From contig DRLF01000110.1 in the NCBI GenBank assembly GCA_011051425.1, forward strand, positions 1-8,375: a DNA stretch of 8,375 nt. The letters are read 5' to 3'. The position numbers and the translations under genes were made by a program. Origin of the DNA: Thiolapillus brandeum. GTDB taxonomy: Bacteria > Pseudomonadota > Gammaproteobacteria > Chromatiales > Chromatiaceae. A model generated the notes under the pieces. The model ran no database searches, was not told the origin of the DNA, and worked only from the letters and a program-made list of their open reading frames with translations. This document shows positions 1 through 5,531 of this stretch, piece after piece (position 1 is the first letter of the stretch; the number at the start of each line of letters is the position of its first letter).

Positions 1-449
1 AGGGGCAGGCAGGCCTCCAGCGTGTCTGCAATTTGTATTTTGGTACGGGTCTCGTGCGATTCCCCGACAATACGGGACCAGTCCTTCTGAAGCTGGGAAG
101 GCAGTTTCAGGTTGTTGAGAAATTCGTGGAGCAGCTCTCCGACCTGTTCCGCATTGGCAGGGCGATTGCCGTTGGCCTGCATCAGAAATCTGTACAGCTT
201 TTCGGAAATGCGCTTGAGATCCGGGAAGCGTGTATTGGTTCGCAACTCATCCTGCAGCGATTCAAGGACCTTGTCCAGCTGCTCATCCCAGCCATTGGCC
301 GCAAAGCTGAGTCTCAACAGGATATCCTGGAAGTATTCCCTGTTTTTTTGCATCAGCTGTTCTGCTTCAGATGCTGTGGCAACAGGAGACAGTTTCACAG
401 GATCCTGTGGCGTGTCATTCCGGTCCGCGGACTTCCTTGGTTTTGACAT
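1..449 (-). CDS. Helical protein of unknown identity, 5' part only; possible N-terminal region of a GGDEF-type signalling protein
   Basis: The reading frame is open on the minus strand from ATG at 449 through the left edge, giving 149 complete codons of a longer gene. The product starts MSKPRKSADRND, has a polar, probably disordered first 25 residues, then a helix-rich stretch. This contains ILLRLSFAANGWDEQLDKVL (about residues 43-62), a second helix pair around KRISEKLYRFLMQ, and an amphipathic segment around ELLHEFLNNLKLP. There is no signal peptide and no membrane segment, so it is probably cytoplasmic. The pattern 'LxRLSxAAxGxDxxLDxxLxxLxxxLR' reminds me of the N-terminal helical region of some gammaproteobacterial diguanylate cyclases. 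The catalytic domain would lie outside the window, so this is recollection and inference, not demonstrated. The start is uncertain: ATG 461 and GTG 467 are in frame upstream and none has a clear Shine-Dalgarno. A sigma-28 type promoter at 549-575 reads into it, suggesting a late flagellar or chemotaxis-linked role. Confidence 0.6.
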   Translation of the reverse strand, partial: MSKPRKSADRNDTPQDPVKLSPVATASEAEQLMQKNREYFQDILLRLSFAANGWDEQLDKVLESLQDELRTNTRFPDLKRISEKLYRFLMQANGNRPANAEQVGELLHEFLNNLKLPSQLQKDWSRIVGESHETRTKIQIADTLEACLP

Positions 450-548
450 GGTGTTTACCATTTTCACAATGAATTTCAGTTGTTGGTCATGAAAGGTTTC
501 GTAGCAAGATGGCTTGTTTCCGTCTTGATGAAAGACTCCTTACTGATA

Positions 549-575
549 GTGTCGGCGCGGAATGTATAAACTTTA
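549..575 (-). promoter_or_regulatory. Sigma-28 (FliA) promoter upstream of the left-edge gene
   Basis: On the minus strand the sequence reads TAAAGTTT (575-568), 11 bases, then GCCGACAC (556-549). The enteric FliA consensus is TAAAGTTT-N11-GCCGATAA, so the -35 box is a full match, the spacing is exact and the -10 matches 6 of 8. Transcription would begin near 541 and leave an untranslated leader of about 80-90 bases before ATG 461/449. It lies in the flgN-to-next-gene gap and faces away from flgN, so it would express the left-edge gene separately from flgAMN. Confidence 0.8.
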
Positions 576-604
576 GAATTTTGTTTCTGTTGGTTTTTTC
601 GGAA

Positions 605-618
605 TGGACAACTGTCCA
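605..618. repeat. Inverted repeat TGGACA-AC-TGTCCA
   Basis: Perfect 6-bp arms separated by 2 bases, located 30 bases upstream of the -35 box of the sigma-28 promoter at 549-575 and 25 bases past the flgN stop. On the minus strand it is followed by an A-run, not a T-run, so it is not an intrinsic terminator in that direction. It could be a protein-binding site or chance; no regulator can be named. Confidence 0.35.
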
Positions 619-626
619 GGTTGAAC

Positions 627-654
627 GGTCAGGCAGTTCAGATCATGCCTGACC
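627..654 (-). other. Hairpin spanning the flgN stop codon
   Basis: Perfect 9-bp arms GGTCAGGCA (627-635) and TGCCTGACC (646-654) flank a 10-base loop that holds the flgN TGA codon (645-643). The stem is strong enough to form in mRNA. No U-run follows on either strand, so a classical rho-independent terminator is not supported. A 3'-end stabiliser or processing signal for flgMN mRNA is possible. Confidence 0.5.
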
Positions 655-1137
655 GAGAAGGCGGGAAGCGTTTGCTGTAGTGGTATGACCTTGGGGGCCG
701 TAGTTGTGGCTATCACCGGAATTTTCAGCGCGCAGCAGGTTCAGTGCCTGGTGGAGGTGTTGGCTGTCCAGTTTGATAATGGTGCCGTTGAGGCGGTTGC
801 TTTCCTGGCATTGAGTAGTCAGGCTCAGCAACTGCTGCCAAAGATGGAGTAGGGGCTGGGCCTGTACTTCTGTGCTGAGGTAATGGGTGATCTGACTGGG
901 ATCATTGTCGATACCAGTGCCTTCCATCAGTCGTGCACGCTCGGTTTCCAGGTGTTTCAGATCACTGACTTGCGTATCCTTTTCTGAAATGAGCTGCAGC
1001 AGCAGTTCACTGTCCCGCTCATAGGTCAGAGCAGAGGTTTCCCTGTCGAGAATCTGCTTTAGCTCAGCCATGGCCTTCAGTTCCCGCTCCAGCAGCGAAA
1101 ACAGGTCACGGTGGAAGTCCAGCTGTCCGGATGGCAT
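643..1137 (-). CDS. flgN: FlgN, export chaperone for hook-filament junction proteins
   Basis: This 164-residue protein matches the FlgN family in size, helical composition and position directly after flgM. FlgN is a cytosolic chaperone that binds the C-terminal regions of FlgK and FlgL and delivers them to the flagellar type III export gate. Visible features are long, heptad-like helices from about residues 8-70 (FHRDLFSLLERELKAMAEL, then the ETERARLMEG region), the family-like 'ESNRLNGTIIKLDSQHLHQAL' segment near residues 112-132, and a polar tail containing NYGPQG. The first two helices would form a coiled coil. It starts 8 bases after the flgM stop, with no strong ribosome-binding site, suggesting translational coupling to flgM. 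It is somewhat longer than the enteric protein (about 138 residues), as is common in other gammaproteobacteria. Confidence 0.88.
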   Translation of the reverse strand: MPSGQLDFHRDLFSLLERELKAMAELKQILDRETSALTYERDSELLLQLISEKDTQVSDLKHLETERARLMEGTGIDNDPSQITHYLSTEVQAQPLLHLWQQLLSLTTQCQESNRLNGTIIKLDSQHLHQALNLLRAENSGDSHNYGPQGHTTTANASRLLGQA

Positions 1138-1145
1138 GGTCGTGA

Positions 1146-1466
1146 TCAGCTTTTGGGCTTGAGTGCCATATCGAATTCCATGAGCCGTTCCGCGATGCGG
1201 GTCGGGTCAATGGAATAGCTGCCATCCATGATGGCCTGTTTAACCTGTTCGACCTTCTTGGTGTCCACAACGGGCTGATTGTCCACCGCAACACCGATCT
1301 GTCCCAGGCGAATGGCTGTTTCAGACAGGCTGACCGTGTCACTGACGGATGATTTTCCCGTAGATTTTTGAGCACTTGCCTCTTCGCTGGCCGCCCCCTT
1401 TATCAGGGAACTGTTCCCGGATGCGGGCGTTTGATTGCTACCCAAATTGTTGATATCAATAGACAT
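1146..1466 (-). CDS. flgM: FlgM, anti-sigma-28 factor
   Basis: This 106-residue protein inhibits sigma-28 (FliA) in the cytoplasm until the hook-basal body is complete, when it is exported through the flagellum. The sequence shows the usual two parts. An N-terminal half rich in Ser, Ala, Asn and Gln (residues 1-45) is presumably disordered. The conserved C-terminal sigma-binding helices follow, with DTVSLSETA (about 43-51) and VDTKKVEQVKQAIMDGSYSI then DPTRIAERLMEFD near the end. Length is typical (about 97-110). The start is supported by AGGAG (1480-1476) 9 bases upstream of ATG. A sigma-28 promoter at 1510-1536 reads into it, giving the classical feedback loop in which FliA drives its own inhibitor; read-through from flgA may also contribute. 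flgN follows after 8 bases. Confidence 0.95.
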   Translation of the reverse strand: MSIDINNLGSNQTPASGNSSLIKGAASEEASAQKSTGKSSVSDTVSLSETAIRLGQIGVAVDNQPVVDTKKVEQVKQAIMDGSYSIDPTRIAERLMEFDMALKPKS

Positions 1467-1509
1467 TACAGGTATCTCCTAGTCTGTTTATTTACCTTTG
1501 CCAACAAGG

Positions 1510-1536
1510 GTATCGGCTGCCGGCAAAGAAACTTAA
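1510..1536 (-). promoter_or_regulatory. Sigma-28 (FliA) promoter of flgMN
   Basis: The minus strand reads TTAAGTTT (1536-1529), 11 bases, GCCGATAC (1517-1510), matching TAAAGTTT-N11-GCCGATAA at 7 of 8 positions in each box with exact spacing. The start of transcription is predicted near 1502, leaving a leader of about 36 bases before the flgM ATG. The spacer holds an 8-bp palindrome TGCCGGCA (1518-1525). CTTTGCC (1496-1502) and GGCAAAG (1522-1528) form a 7-bp inverted repeat around the -10 box. Confidence 0.87.
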
Positions 1537-1550
1537 GTCAAATATTTGAC
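1537..1550. promoter_or_regulatory. Perfect 14-bp palindrome, candidate activator/repressor site next to the flgM promoter
   Basis: GTCAAATATTTGAC is identical to its reverse complement and directly abuts the upstream edge of the flgM -35 box. Its arms GTCAA/TTGAC and its 14-bp length agree with the outer positions of the Pseudomonas FleQ box (GTCA...TGAC); the central four bases differ. That it binds a FleQ-like regulator is inference. Confidence 0.5.
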
Positions 1551-1567
1551 GTTGAGGGCCTCTGGAG

Positions 1568-1596
1568 TGAAAGCATGGAGTGGTTCACAGCTTTCA
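1568..1596 (-). other. Weak inverted repeat at the flgA stop
   Basis: TGAAAGC (1568-1574) and GCTTTCA (1590-1596) are perfect 7-bp arms with a 15-base loop, and the right arm contains the flgA stop codon. There is no following U-run on the minus strand, so this is at most a poor terminator or mRNA 3' structure. flgA transcripts may therefore continue into flgM. Confidence 0.3.
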
Positions 1597-2337
1597 TGTT
1601 CCCACCTCGATTTCCCCGGAAGCGTTCACAACGCCTTCGACAACTCTTTTCGAAGAAAGGTTTTTAACGCGAATACGTTCCCCGATGGCGCCGTTTTCCA
1701 GGGCTTTTCCCGGCATGACAACACGAATCGCACTGGTTCTGGATACGAGCGTCACCTGTTGCCCCCGCTTGATGAGCTTTGGTGCGGCCACCATTGTCGG
1801 CGTAAGAGGGAAGCCGCTGGTGATGTTGCGCTTCAGCTTCATACCAACCAGTTTCACGGGGTCGACATAGTATCCCTGCGGCAGTTTCGCCAGGTTGCGT
1901 TTTGCCAGTTTGAGTTGCCTTGCGTTCAGTATGGTGCCACGTGGCAGGGTGTCCGAGGCGACCACGACCTGCTTGTAGATATTTACACTCATCGGGACAT
2001 AAAGCGTCCACGGCTTGGGCTGGGTGCAGCGTACGCCAACCGTTGTGTTACCCAGGGTTCTGCCTCCGGAGGGCAGGAAGGTTTCCAGTGGCAGCTCACA
2101 CTTCACCAGGTGGAGCCTGGAATCCAGTTTGCCGGCATGAATCTCAGCAGGCATATCGTTGACTTCGGCCACCTTGATTTCCATGAATTTACTTGCGGCA
2201 TCAAGAATGGACTGATGACTCTGCACGGCAGCATCACTGGCCTGAACCTGCTGCATCGGCATCAGGATCAGGAGCAGTGCAGTAGGCGCGTAGTGCATTT
2301 TTTTCATCAGGGACGGGTATCGCATGTTTCTGACCAT
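1594..2337 (-). CDS. flgA: FlgA, periplasmic chaperone for P-ring assembly
   Basis: FlgA helps FlgI polymerise into the P ring around the rod in the periplasm. From ATG at 2337 the protein has 247 residues. It has an N-terminal export signal with basic residues (RYPSLMKKMHY), a hydrophobic core (about 19-28) and likely cleavage after VQA at residue 33. Two cysteines follow (C80 in LVKCELPL and C104 in VGVRCTQP), probably a disulfide pair. The SAF-like C-terminal region includes VVVASDTLPRGTIL, AKLPQGYYVDP and GQQVTLVSRTSAIRVVMPG. An in-frame ATG at 2355 would add six residues. I prefer 2337 because GGAG lies 5 bases upstream, and because the predicted sigma-54 start of transcription falls near 2356. 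The gene is divergent from flgB and followed by flgMN. Confidence 0.93.
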   Translation of the reverse strand: MVRNMRYPSLMKKMHYAPTALLLILMPMQQVQASDAAVQSHQSILDAASKFMEIKVAEVNDMPAEIHAGKLDSRLHLVKCELPLETFLPSGGRTLGNTTVGVRCTQPKPWTLYVPMSVNIYKQVVVASDTLPRGTILNARQLKLAKRNLAKLPQGYYVDPVKLVGMKLKRNITSGFPLTPTMVAAPKLIKRGQQVTLVSRTSAIRVVMPGKALENGAIGERIRVKNLSSKRVVEGVVNASGEIEVGT

Positions 2338-2365
2338 CCATTCTCCGGTAACCATGTTTTTGTAT

Positions 2366-2383
2366 TAGCAATATGTATGCCGG
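2366..2383 (-). promoter_or_regulatory. Candidate sigma-54 promoter of flgA
   Basis: The minus strand reads CCGGCATA-CATA-TTGCT from 2383 to 2367. The invariant GG (2381-2380) and GC (2369-2368) are separated by exactly 10 bases, and the -12 element TTGCT is a full match to the YTGGCACG-N4-TTGCW consensus. The -24 box is weaker (T, C and G of the consensus replaced). The predicted start near 2356 leaves a leader of about 19 bases before ATG 2337. It would need a sigma-54 enhancer-binding activator. Confidence 0.55.
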
Positions 2384-2704
2384 ATTTGGCATTGGCTGCG
2401 TAGATGTAAGGAATTTCCTTTGAATAACAGATGTATGCAACAGAAATACAGGGATGCATCGGGTATTTCCGGGATGAAAAGCCATGTCTATCTGGCTGTT
2501 TGTCTGAAATATGCCGATTTGGTGGCTGAATTGTTTTCTGACCCGACAGAAATTTGACGAGTACAGCCTTGCTGCTTTCACAGACCCACCACTTTATATA
2601 TAGAAAGAAAAACCGTTGCCACCGGCGGCAATCTATTGCCGTTGTCCGGGGTAAGAATGAGTAGGGAAATATATAACATACTGAAAAATATAATAAATAT
2701 ATTA
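2384..2704. other. Divergent flgA-flgB regulatory intergenic region
   Basis: No convincing gene is present. The open frames here, mainly on the minus strand across the flgA start, have low-complexity compositions and no ribosome-binding sites. Base composition is clearly more AT-rich than the flanking genes, most of all at about 2666-2705, a run of A/T such as ATAATAAATATATTAT just upstream of the flgB -24 element. A flexible or IHF-bent segment would suit a sigma-54 promoter, but I saw no clear IHF consensus. The region also holds the imperfect palindrome at 2616-2631 and a half-site ending TTTGAC (2545-2558). Confidence 0.6.
2616..2631. promoter_or_regulatory. Imperfect 16-bp palindrome, candidate enhancer site for the flgB promoter
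   Basis: TTGCCACCGGCGGCAA is self-complementary except for one base pair in each arm (7 of 8 pairs). A further TTGCC half-site follows at about 2636. Its centre is about 84 bp upstream of the flgB -24 GG, the usual range for binding of a sigma-54 activator (FleQ, FlrA or FleR/FlrC class). On the minus strand TTTTT follows a few bases later, so an antisense terminator is an alternative, though nothing is known to be transcribed toward it. Confidence 0.4.
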
Positions 2705-2721
2705 TTGGCACGATTCTCGCT
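2705..2721 (+). promoter_or_regulatory. Sigma-54 promoter of the flgB operon
   Basis: TTGGCACG-ATTC-TCGCT matches the sigma-54 consensus YTGGCACG-N4-TTGCW at every position but one (C for T in the -12 element). GG at 2707-2708 and GC at 2719-2720 are 10 bases apart as required. Transcription should start near 2732, giving a leader of about 25 bases that carries the ribosome-binding site GGAG at 2747-2750. This promoter probably drives flgBCDEFGHI and any genes beyond the right edge. Confidence 0.85.
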
Positions 2722-2756
2722 TATTTTTTAACAAAATGCTTAAGTTGGAGAAAGAC

Positions 2757-3152
2757 ATGCCGATATCGTTCGATTTCGCCCTAGGAATACATGCCAAAGC
2801 ACTCGATGTGCGTGCACGGCGTACGGAACTGCTGGCTTCCAATATTGCCAACAGTGACACGCCGGATTACAAGGCGAGAGATATCGATTTCCAGGCCGCA
2901 CTTTCTCAGGCGGACGGCCATTTGAGTGCCGGACTGGCACGCAGCAATGCACGTCATCTGTCACTGTCCAATGACGCCGACAACTTCAATCTGCTTTATC
3001 GCGTACCCAATCATGCGTCGCTGGACGGCAATACCGTGGATGGCCAGCTGGAAAAATCTGCATTTGCCGACAATGCCCTGCGTTATCAGGCCAGTCTTAC
3101 TTTTCTTGATCAGAAATTCAAAGGGCTAATTGGCGCCCTGAAAGGAGAATAG
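2757..3152 (+). CDS. flgB: FlgB, proximal rod protein
   Basis: FlgB is a proximal rod subunit in the periplasm, joined to the MS-ring/FliE junction. The 131-residue product has the rod family N-terminus: an amphipathic helix followed by RTELLASNIANSDTPDYKARDIDF (about residues 21-44), with the conserved 'NIANSDTP.YKA' motif. The C-terminal helix (NALRYQASLTFLDQKFKGL) pairs with the N-terminal one in the assembled rod. Length matches the family (about 130-138). I chose ATG 2757 because GGAG is 6 bases upstream. An in-frame ATG at 2736 adds seven residues (MLKLEKD) but lies only a few bases past the predicted start of transcription. It is the first gene of the operon; flgC starts 2 bases after its stop. 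Confidence 0.95.
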   Translation: MPISFDFALGIHAKALDVRARRTELLASNIANSDTPDYKARDIDFQAALSQADGHLSAGLARSNARHLSLSNDADNFNLLYRVPNHASLDGNTVDGQLEKSAFADNALRYQASLTFLDQKFKGLIGALKGE

Positions 3153-3154
3153 TC

Positions 3155-3568
3155 ATGGGATTGTACGATGTCTTCAGTATTTCCGGTTCCGCCATGAGCG
3201 CTCAGTCTGTTCGCCTGAACACCGTGGCCAGCAATCTCGCCAATGCGGACACTGTCAGTTCCAACCCTGATGATGCCTACCATGCGCGGCAGCCCGTCTT
3301 TGCAGCGGTGTTGTCTGTGCTCAATGGTGAGAAACAGGCCGTTGGCGTGAAGGTCGCCGGTGTCATCGAAAGTGATGCGGAAATACCGCGGGAATACCAG
3401 CCCAATCATCCCATGGCTGATGCGGACGGTTATGTCTACAAGGCGAACGTGAATTCCGTGGAAGAAATGGCCAACATGATTTCCGCCTCGCGTTCCTATC
3501 AGAACAACGTGGACGTACTCAATACATCCAAACAGCTGTTGCTGAAGACCCTGAGCCTGGGTCGCTGA
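3155..3568 (+). CDS. flgC: FlgC, proximal rod protein
   Basis: FlgC is a proximal rod subunit that stacks with FlgB and FlgF. The 137-residue sequence starts MGLYDVFSISGSAMSAQSVR and has the rod motif 'NTVASNLANADTV' (about 22-34). The FlgC hallmark YHARQPVFAAVL follows near residue 43. The C-terminal helix contains VNSVEEMANMISASRSYQNN, which matches the C-terminal signature of axial proteins. Length is typical (134-148). The ribosome-binding site AAGGAG lies within the last codons of flgB, so the two genes are translationally coupled. Confidence 0.96.
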   Translation: MGLYDVFSISGSAMSAQSVRLNTVASNLANADTVSSNPDDAYHARQPVFAAVLSVLNGEKQAVGVKVAGVIESDAEIPREYQPNHPMADADGYVYKANVNSVEEMANMISASRSYQNNVDVLNTSKQLLLKTLSLGR

Positions 3569-3587
3569 ATATACAAAGGTAATAACC

Positions 3588-4265
3588 ATGATAAATGAAA
3601 CCAACACCAACAGCGCCCTTGCCGCCCTGCAGGGGCCACCCGAGACAAAGGGTAGCGGGCGTTCGAGTTCGGATATGGGGCAGCAGGATTTCATTGCACT
3701 GATGCTGGCGCAAATGAAGAACCAGGACCCGACCAAGCCACTGGACCCCAATGATTTCATGAGCCAGCTGGCGCAGTACTCCACCGTCAGCGGTATCCAG
3801 GAACTGAAGCAGTCATTCGATGCCATGGCGGCGATGCTGTCCACGGACCAGTCGCTGAAGGCAACCGGCATGGTGGGCCATGACGTGATGACGCCTGGCA
3901 ACACCGGTGTTCTTGAAGAAGGTGGCAATGTTGCCGGGCAGGTACTGCTCGATTCGAGCGTTACCGATCTGAACATAAAAATATACGATGCCCAGGGATC
4001 CCTGATACGCACCATTCCCATGGGTGGACAGGGTGCAGGTGCAGCGCAGTTCAAATGGGACGGCTTTGCAGAAGACGGCAATCCTGCGTTGCCTGGCAAC
4101 TACAAACTGGTTGCCGAAGTCGAGGTGGATGGCAGCGTACAGGAAGCTGCCATGGAAGTGCGCAGCAGGGTAGAGAGCGTCAGCCTCAGTCCCTATGGCG
4201 GCATCCTGCTCAATCTCGACAACGGAGATTCCATCTCCCTGGATGCCATCCAGACCATCATGTAA
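3588..4265 (+). CDS. flgD: FlgD, hook-capping protein
   Basis: FlgD forms the scaffold cap at the tip of the growing hook, directing FlgE polymerisation, and is later shed for FlgK. The 225-residue product has the conserved N-terminal region with GQQDFIALMLAQMKNQDPTK (31-50), then PLDPNDFMSQLAQYSTVSGIQEL. This segment is the family hallmark and carries the export signal. The C-terminal half is a beta-rich FlgD Tudor/FlgD Ig-like unit, including KIYDAQGSLIRTIPMG, the PALPGNYKLVAEV strand and the terminal LSPYGGILLNLDNGDSISL. The start has AAAGGT about 7 bases upstream. It lies 19 bases after flgC and 24 bases before flgE, the usual order. Confidence 0.95.
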   Translation: MINETNTNSALAALQGPPETKGSGRSSSDMGQQDFIALMLAQMKNQDPTKPLDPNDFMSQLAQYSTVSGIQELKQSFDAMAAMLSTDQSLKATGMVGHDVMTPGNTGVLEEGGNVAGQVLLDSSVTDLNIKIYDAQGSLIRTIPMGGQGAGAAQFKWDGFAEDGNPALPGNYKLVAEVEVDGSVQEAAMEVRSRVESVSLSPYGGILLNLDNGDSISLDAIQTIM

Positions 4266-4289
4266 ACAAATTACTACAGGAGAAATAGT

Positions 4290-5516
4290 ATGTCATTCAA
4301 TACAGCACTGAGTGGTATTCGGGCCGCATCCGGCGATCTCAGCATTATCGGCAACAATATTGCGAATGCGAATACCACGGGTTTCAAGGGTTCCCGGGCA
4401 GAGTTTGCAGATGTCTATGCAGCCAGCCTGATGGGAGCGCCAGGTACTGCCATCGGTCAGGGTGTGCGTTTGCAGGGAGCAGCCCAGCACTTTGGCCAGG
4501 GCAACATCTCCTTCACTGGGAATGCACTGGATCTGGCCATCAATGGCCGGGGATTCTTCCAGCTTTCTGACAACGGCGGCGCCTCTGTCTACTCCCGCGC
4601 CGGGAATTTCCATCTGGACCGGGACGGATACATCGTGAACAGCGAAGGCTTGTTCCTCATGGCGAGAGGCGCGGACGCCAACGGCGCCATAACCGGCGGC
4701 ATTGGTCCCATGCGGATCGATACCTCTTATGCGCAGCCAAACCCCACCAGCGCATTGAACGCCAATCTGAACTTCGATGCACGTGAATCAGAAACTGACA
4801 GCTCCTGGGCGCTTATCGGTGGTGTTCCCGATCCTGCAGGCTACAACTCCAGCACCACCACTTCGGTGTATGACAGCCAGGGCAACCCTCATGATATTAC
4901 CCTCTACTACAGCAAGCAGGACCCGGCCGCCAACCCTAACTCCTGGACGGTAAGAACCATGATTGATGGAGCGGTACAGGATACGACAACGGTGGTGTTC
5001 AATGATGACGGTTCCTACAGCAGTCCGGCCAGCATCAATATCAACTGGAACCCCGGTGGAGGTGCAACACCCGGACAGGCGATTACCGTGGATCTTTCGA
5101 AGAGTACCCAGTATGGCAGTGATTTTGCGGTGAATTCCGTCTATCAGGATGGTTTTTCCACAGGACAGATTCTGGGTGTGGATATCGACCAGGAAGGTAT
5201 GATTTTCGCACGTTACACCAATGGTCAGTCACGCAGTATCGGTCAGATGGTACTCGCCAATTTTGCCAATGAGCAGGGCCTGCAGCCGCTCGGTGACACT
5301 TCCTGGGCAGATACCTTTGCTTCCGGTCCTCCCGTCGTTGGTGCGCCGGGTACTTCCGGGCTGGGTGGTATTCAGTCTGGTGCCCTGGAAGAGTCCAATG
5401 TGGATCTCACAGAGCAACTGGTCAAGATGATCGTTGCCCAGCGCAATTTCCAGGCGAATGCCCAAACCATACAGACCGAAGACACGGTCACACAAACCAT
5501 CATCAACCTGCGTTGA
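4290..5516 (+). CDS. flgE: FlgE, flagellar hook protein
   Basis: FlgE is the hook subunit, a universal joint outside the outer membrane between rod and filament. The 408-residue length is close to the enteric protein (about 402). The N-terminus [20 protein letters not shown], then [22 protein letters not shown] (about 23-44), is the axial-protein D0 motif. The central region has the hook domain pattern: [20 protein letters not shown] near 76-95, then [20 protein letters not shown], and a long D2 domain with [16 protein letters not shown]. The C-terminus [20 protein letters not shown] and then TVTQTIINL is the C-terminal D0 helix. AGGAG lies about 8 bases upstream of ATG. No truncation or frameshift is seen. 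Confidence 0.97.
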   Translation: MSFNTALSGIRAASGDLSIIGNNIANANTTGFKGSRAEFADVYAASLMGAPGTAIGQGVRLQGAAQHFGQGNISFTGNALDLAINGRGFFQLSDNGGASVYSRAGNFHLDRDGYIVNSEGLFLMARGADANGAITGGIGPMRIDTSYAQPNPTSALNANLNFDARESETDSSWALIGGVPDPAGYNSSTTTSVYDSQGNPHDITLYYSKQDPAANPNSWTVRTMIDGAVQDTTTVVFNDDGSYSSPASININWNPGGGATPGQAITVDLSKSTQYGSDFAVNSVYQDGFSTGQILGVDIDQEGMIFARYTNGQSRSIGQMVLANFANEQGLQPLGDTSWADTFASGPPVVGAPGTSGLGGIQSGALEESNVDLTEQLVKMIVAQRNFQANAQTIQTEDTVTQTIINLR

Positions 5517-5531
5517 TCAGGATAGGCCATC

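Noticed and set aside
33..492. Plus-strand open frames at the left edge
   Set aside because: The minus-strand frame is open throughout, has a plausible helical soluble protein composition and a sigma-28 promoter upstream; the plus frames have Cys- and Ser-rich shadow-like products.
1546..2403. Plus-strand open frame of 285 codons opposite flgA
   Set aside because: It is antisense to flgA, whose protein is recognisable end to end; the product is His- and Gln-rich with no family pattern.
2612..2616. Intrinsic terminator on the minus strand formed by the 2616-2631 palindrome and the following TTTTT
   Set aside because: The stem is only 5 bp with a usable loop, and no gene is transcribed leftward into this point, since flgB lies on the plus strand.
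2307..2711. Minus-strand open frame of 134 codons across the flgA-flgB gap
   Set aside because: It overlaps the flgA signal-peptide coding region in another frame, shows an irregular composition (many Cys, Trp, Tyr, Ile), has no ribosome-binding site, and would begin inside the flgB sigma-54 promoter.
3110..4099. Minus-strand open frame of 329 codons opposite flgC and flgD
   Set aside because: Antisense shadow of two well-recognised genes with good ribosome-binding sites; no domain pattern in the product.
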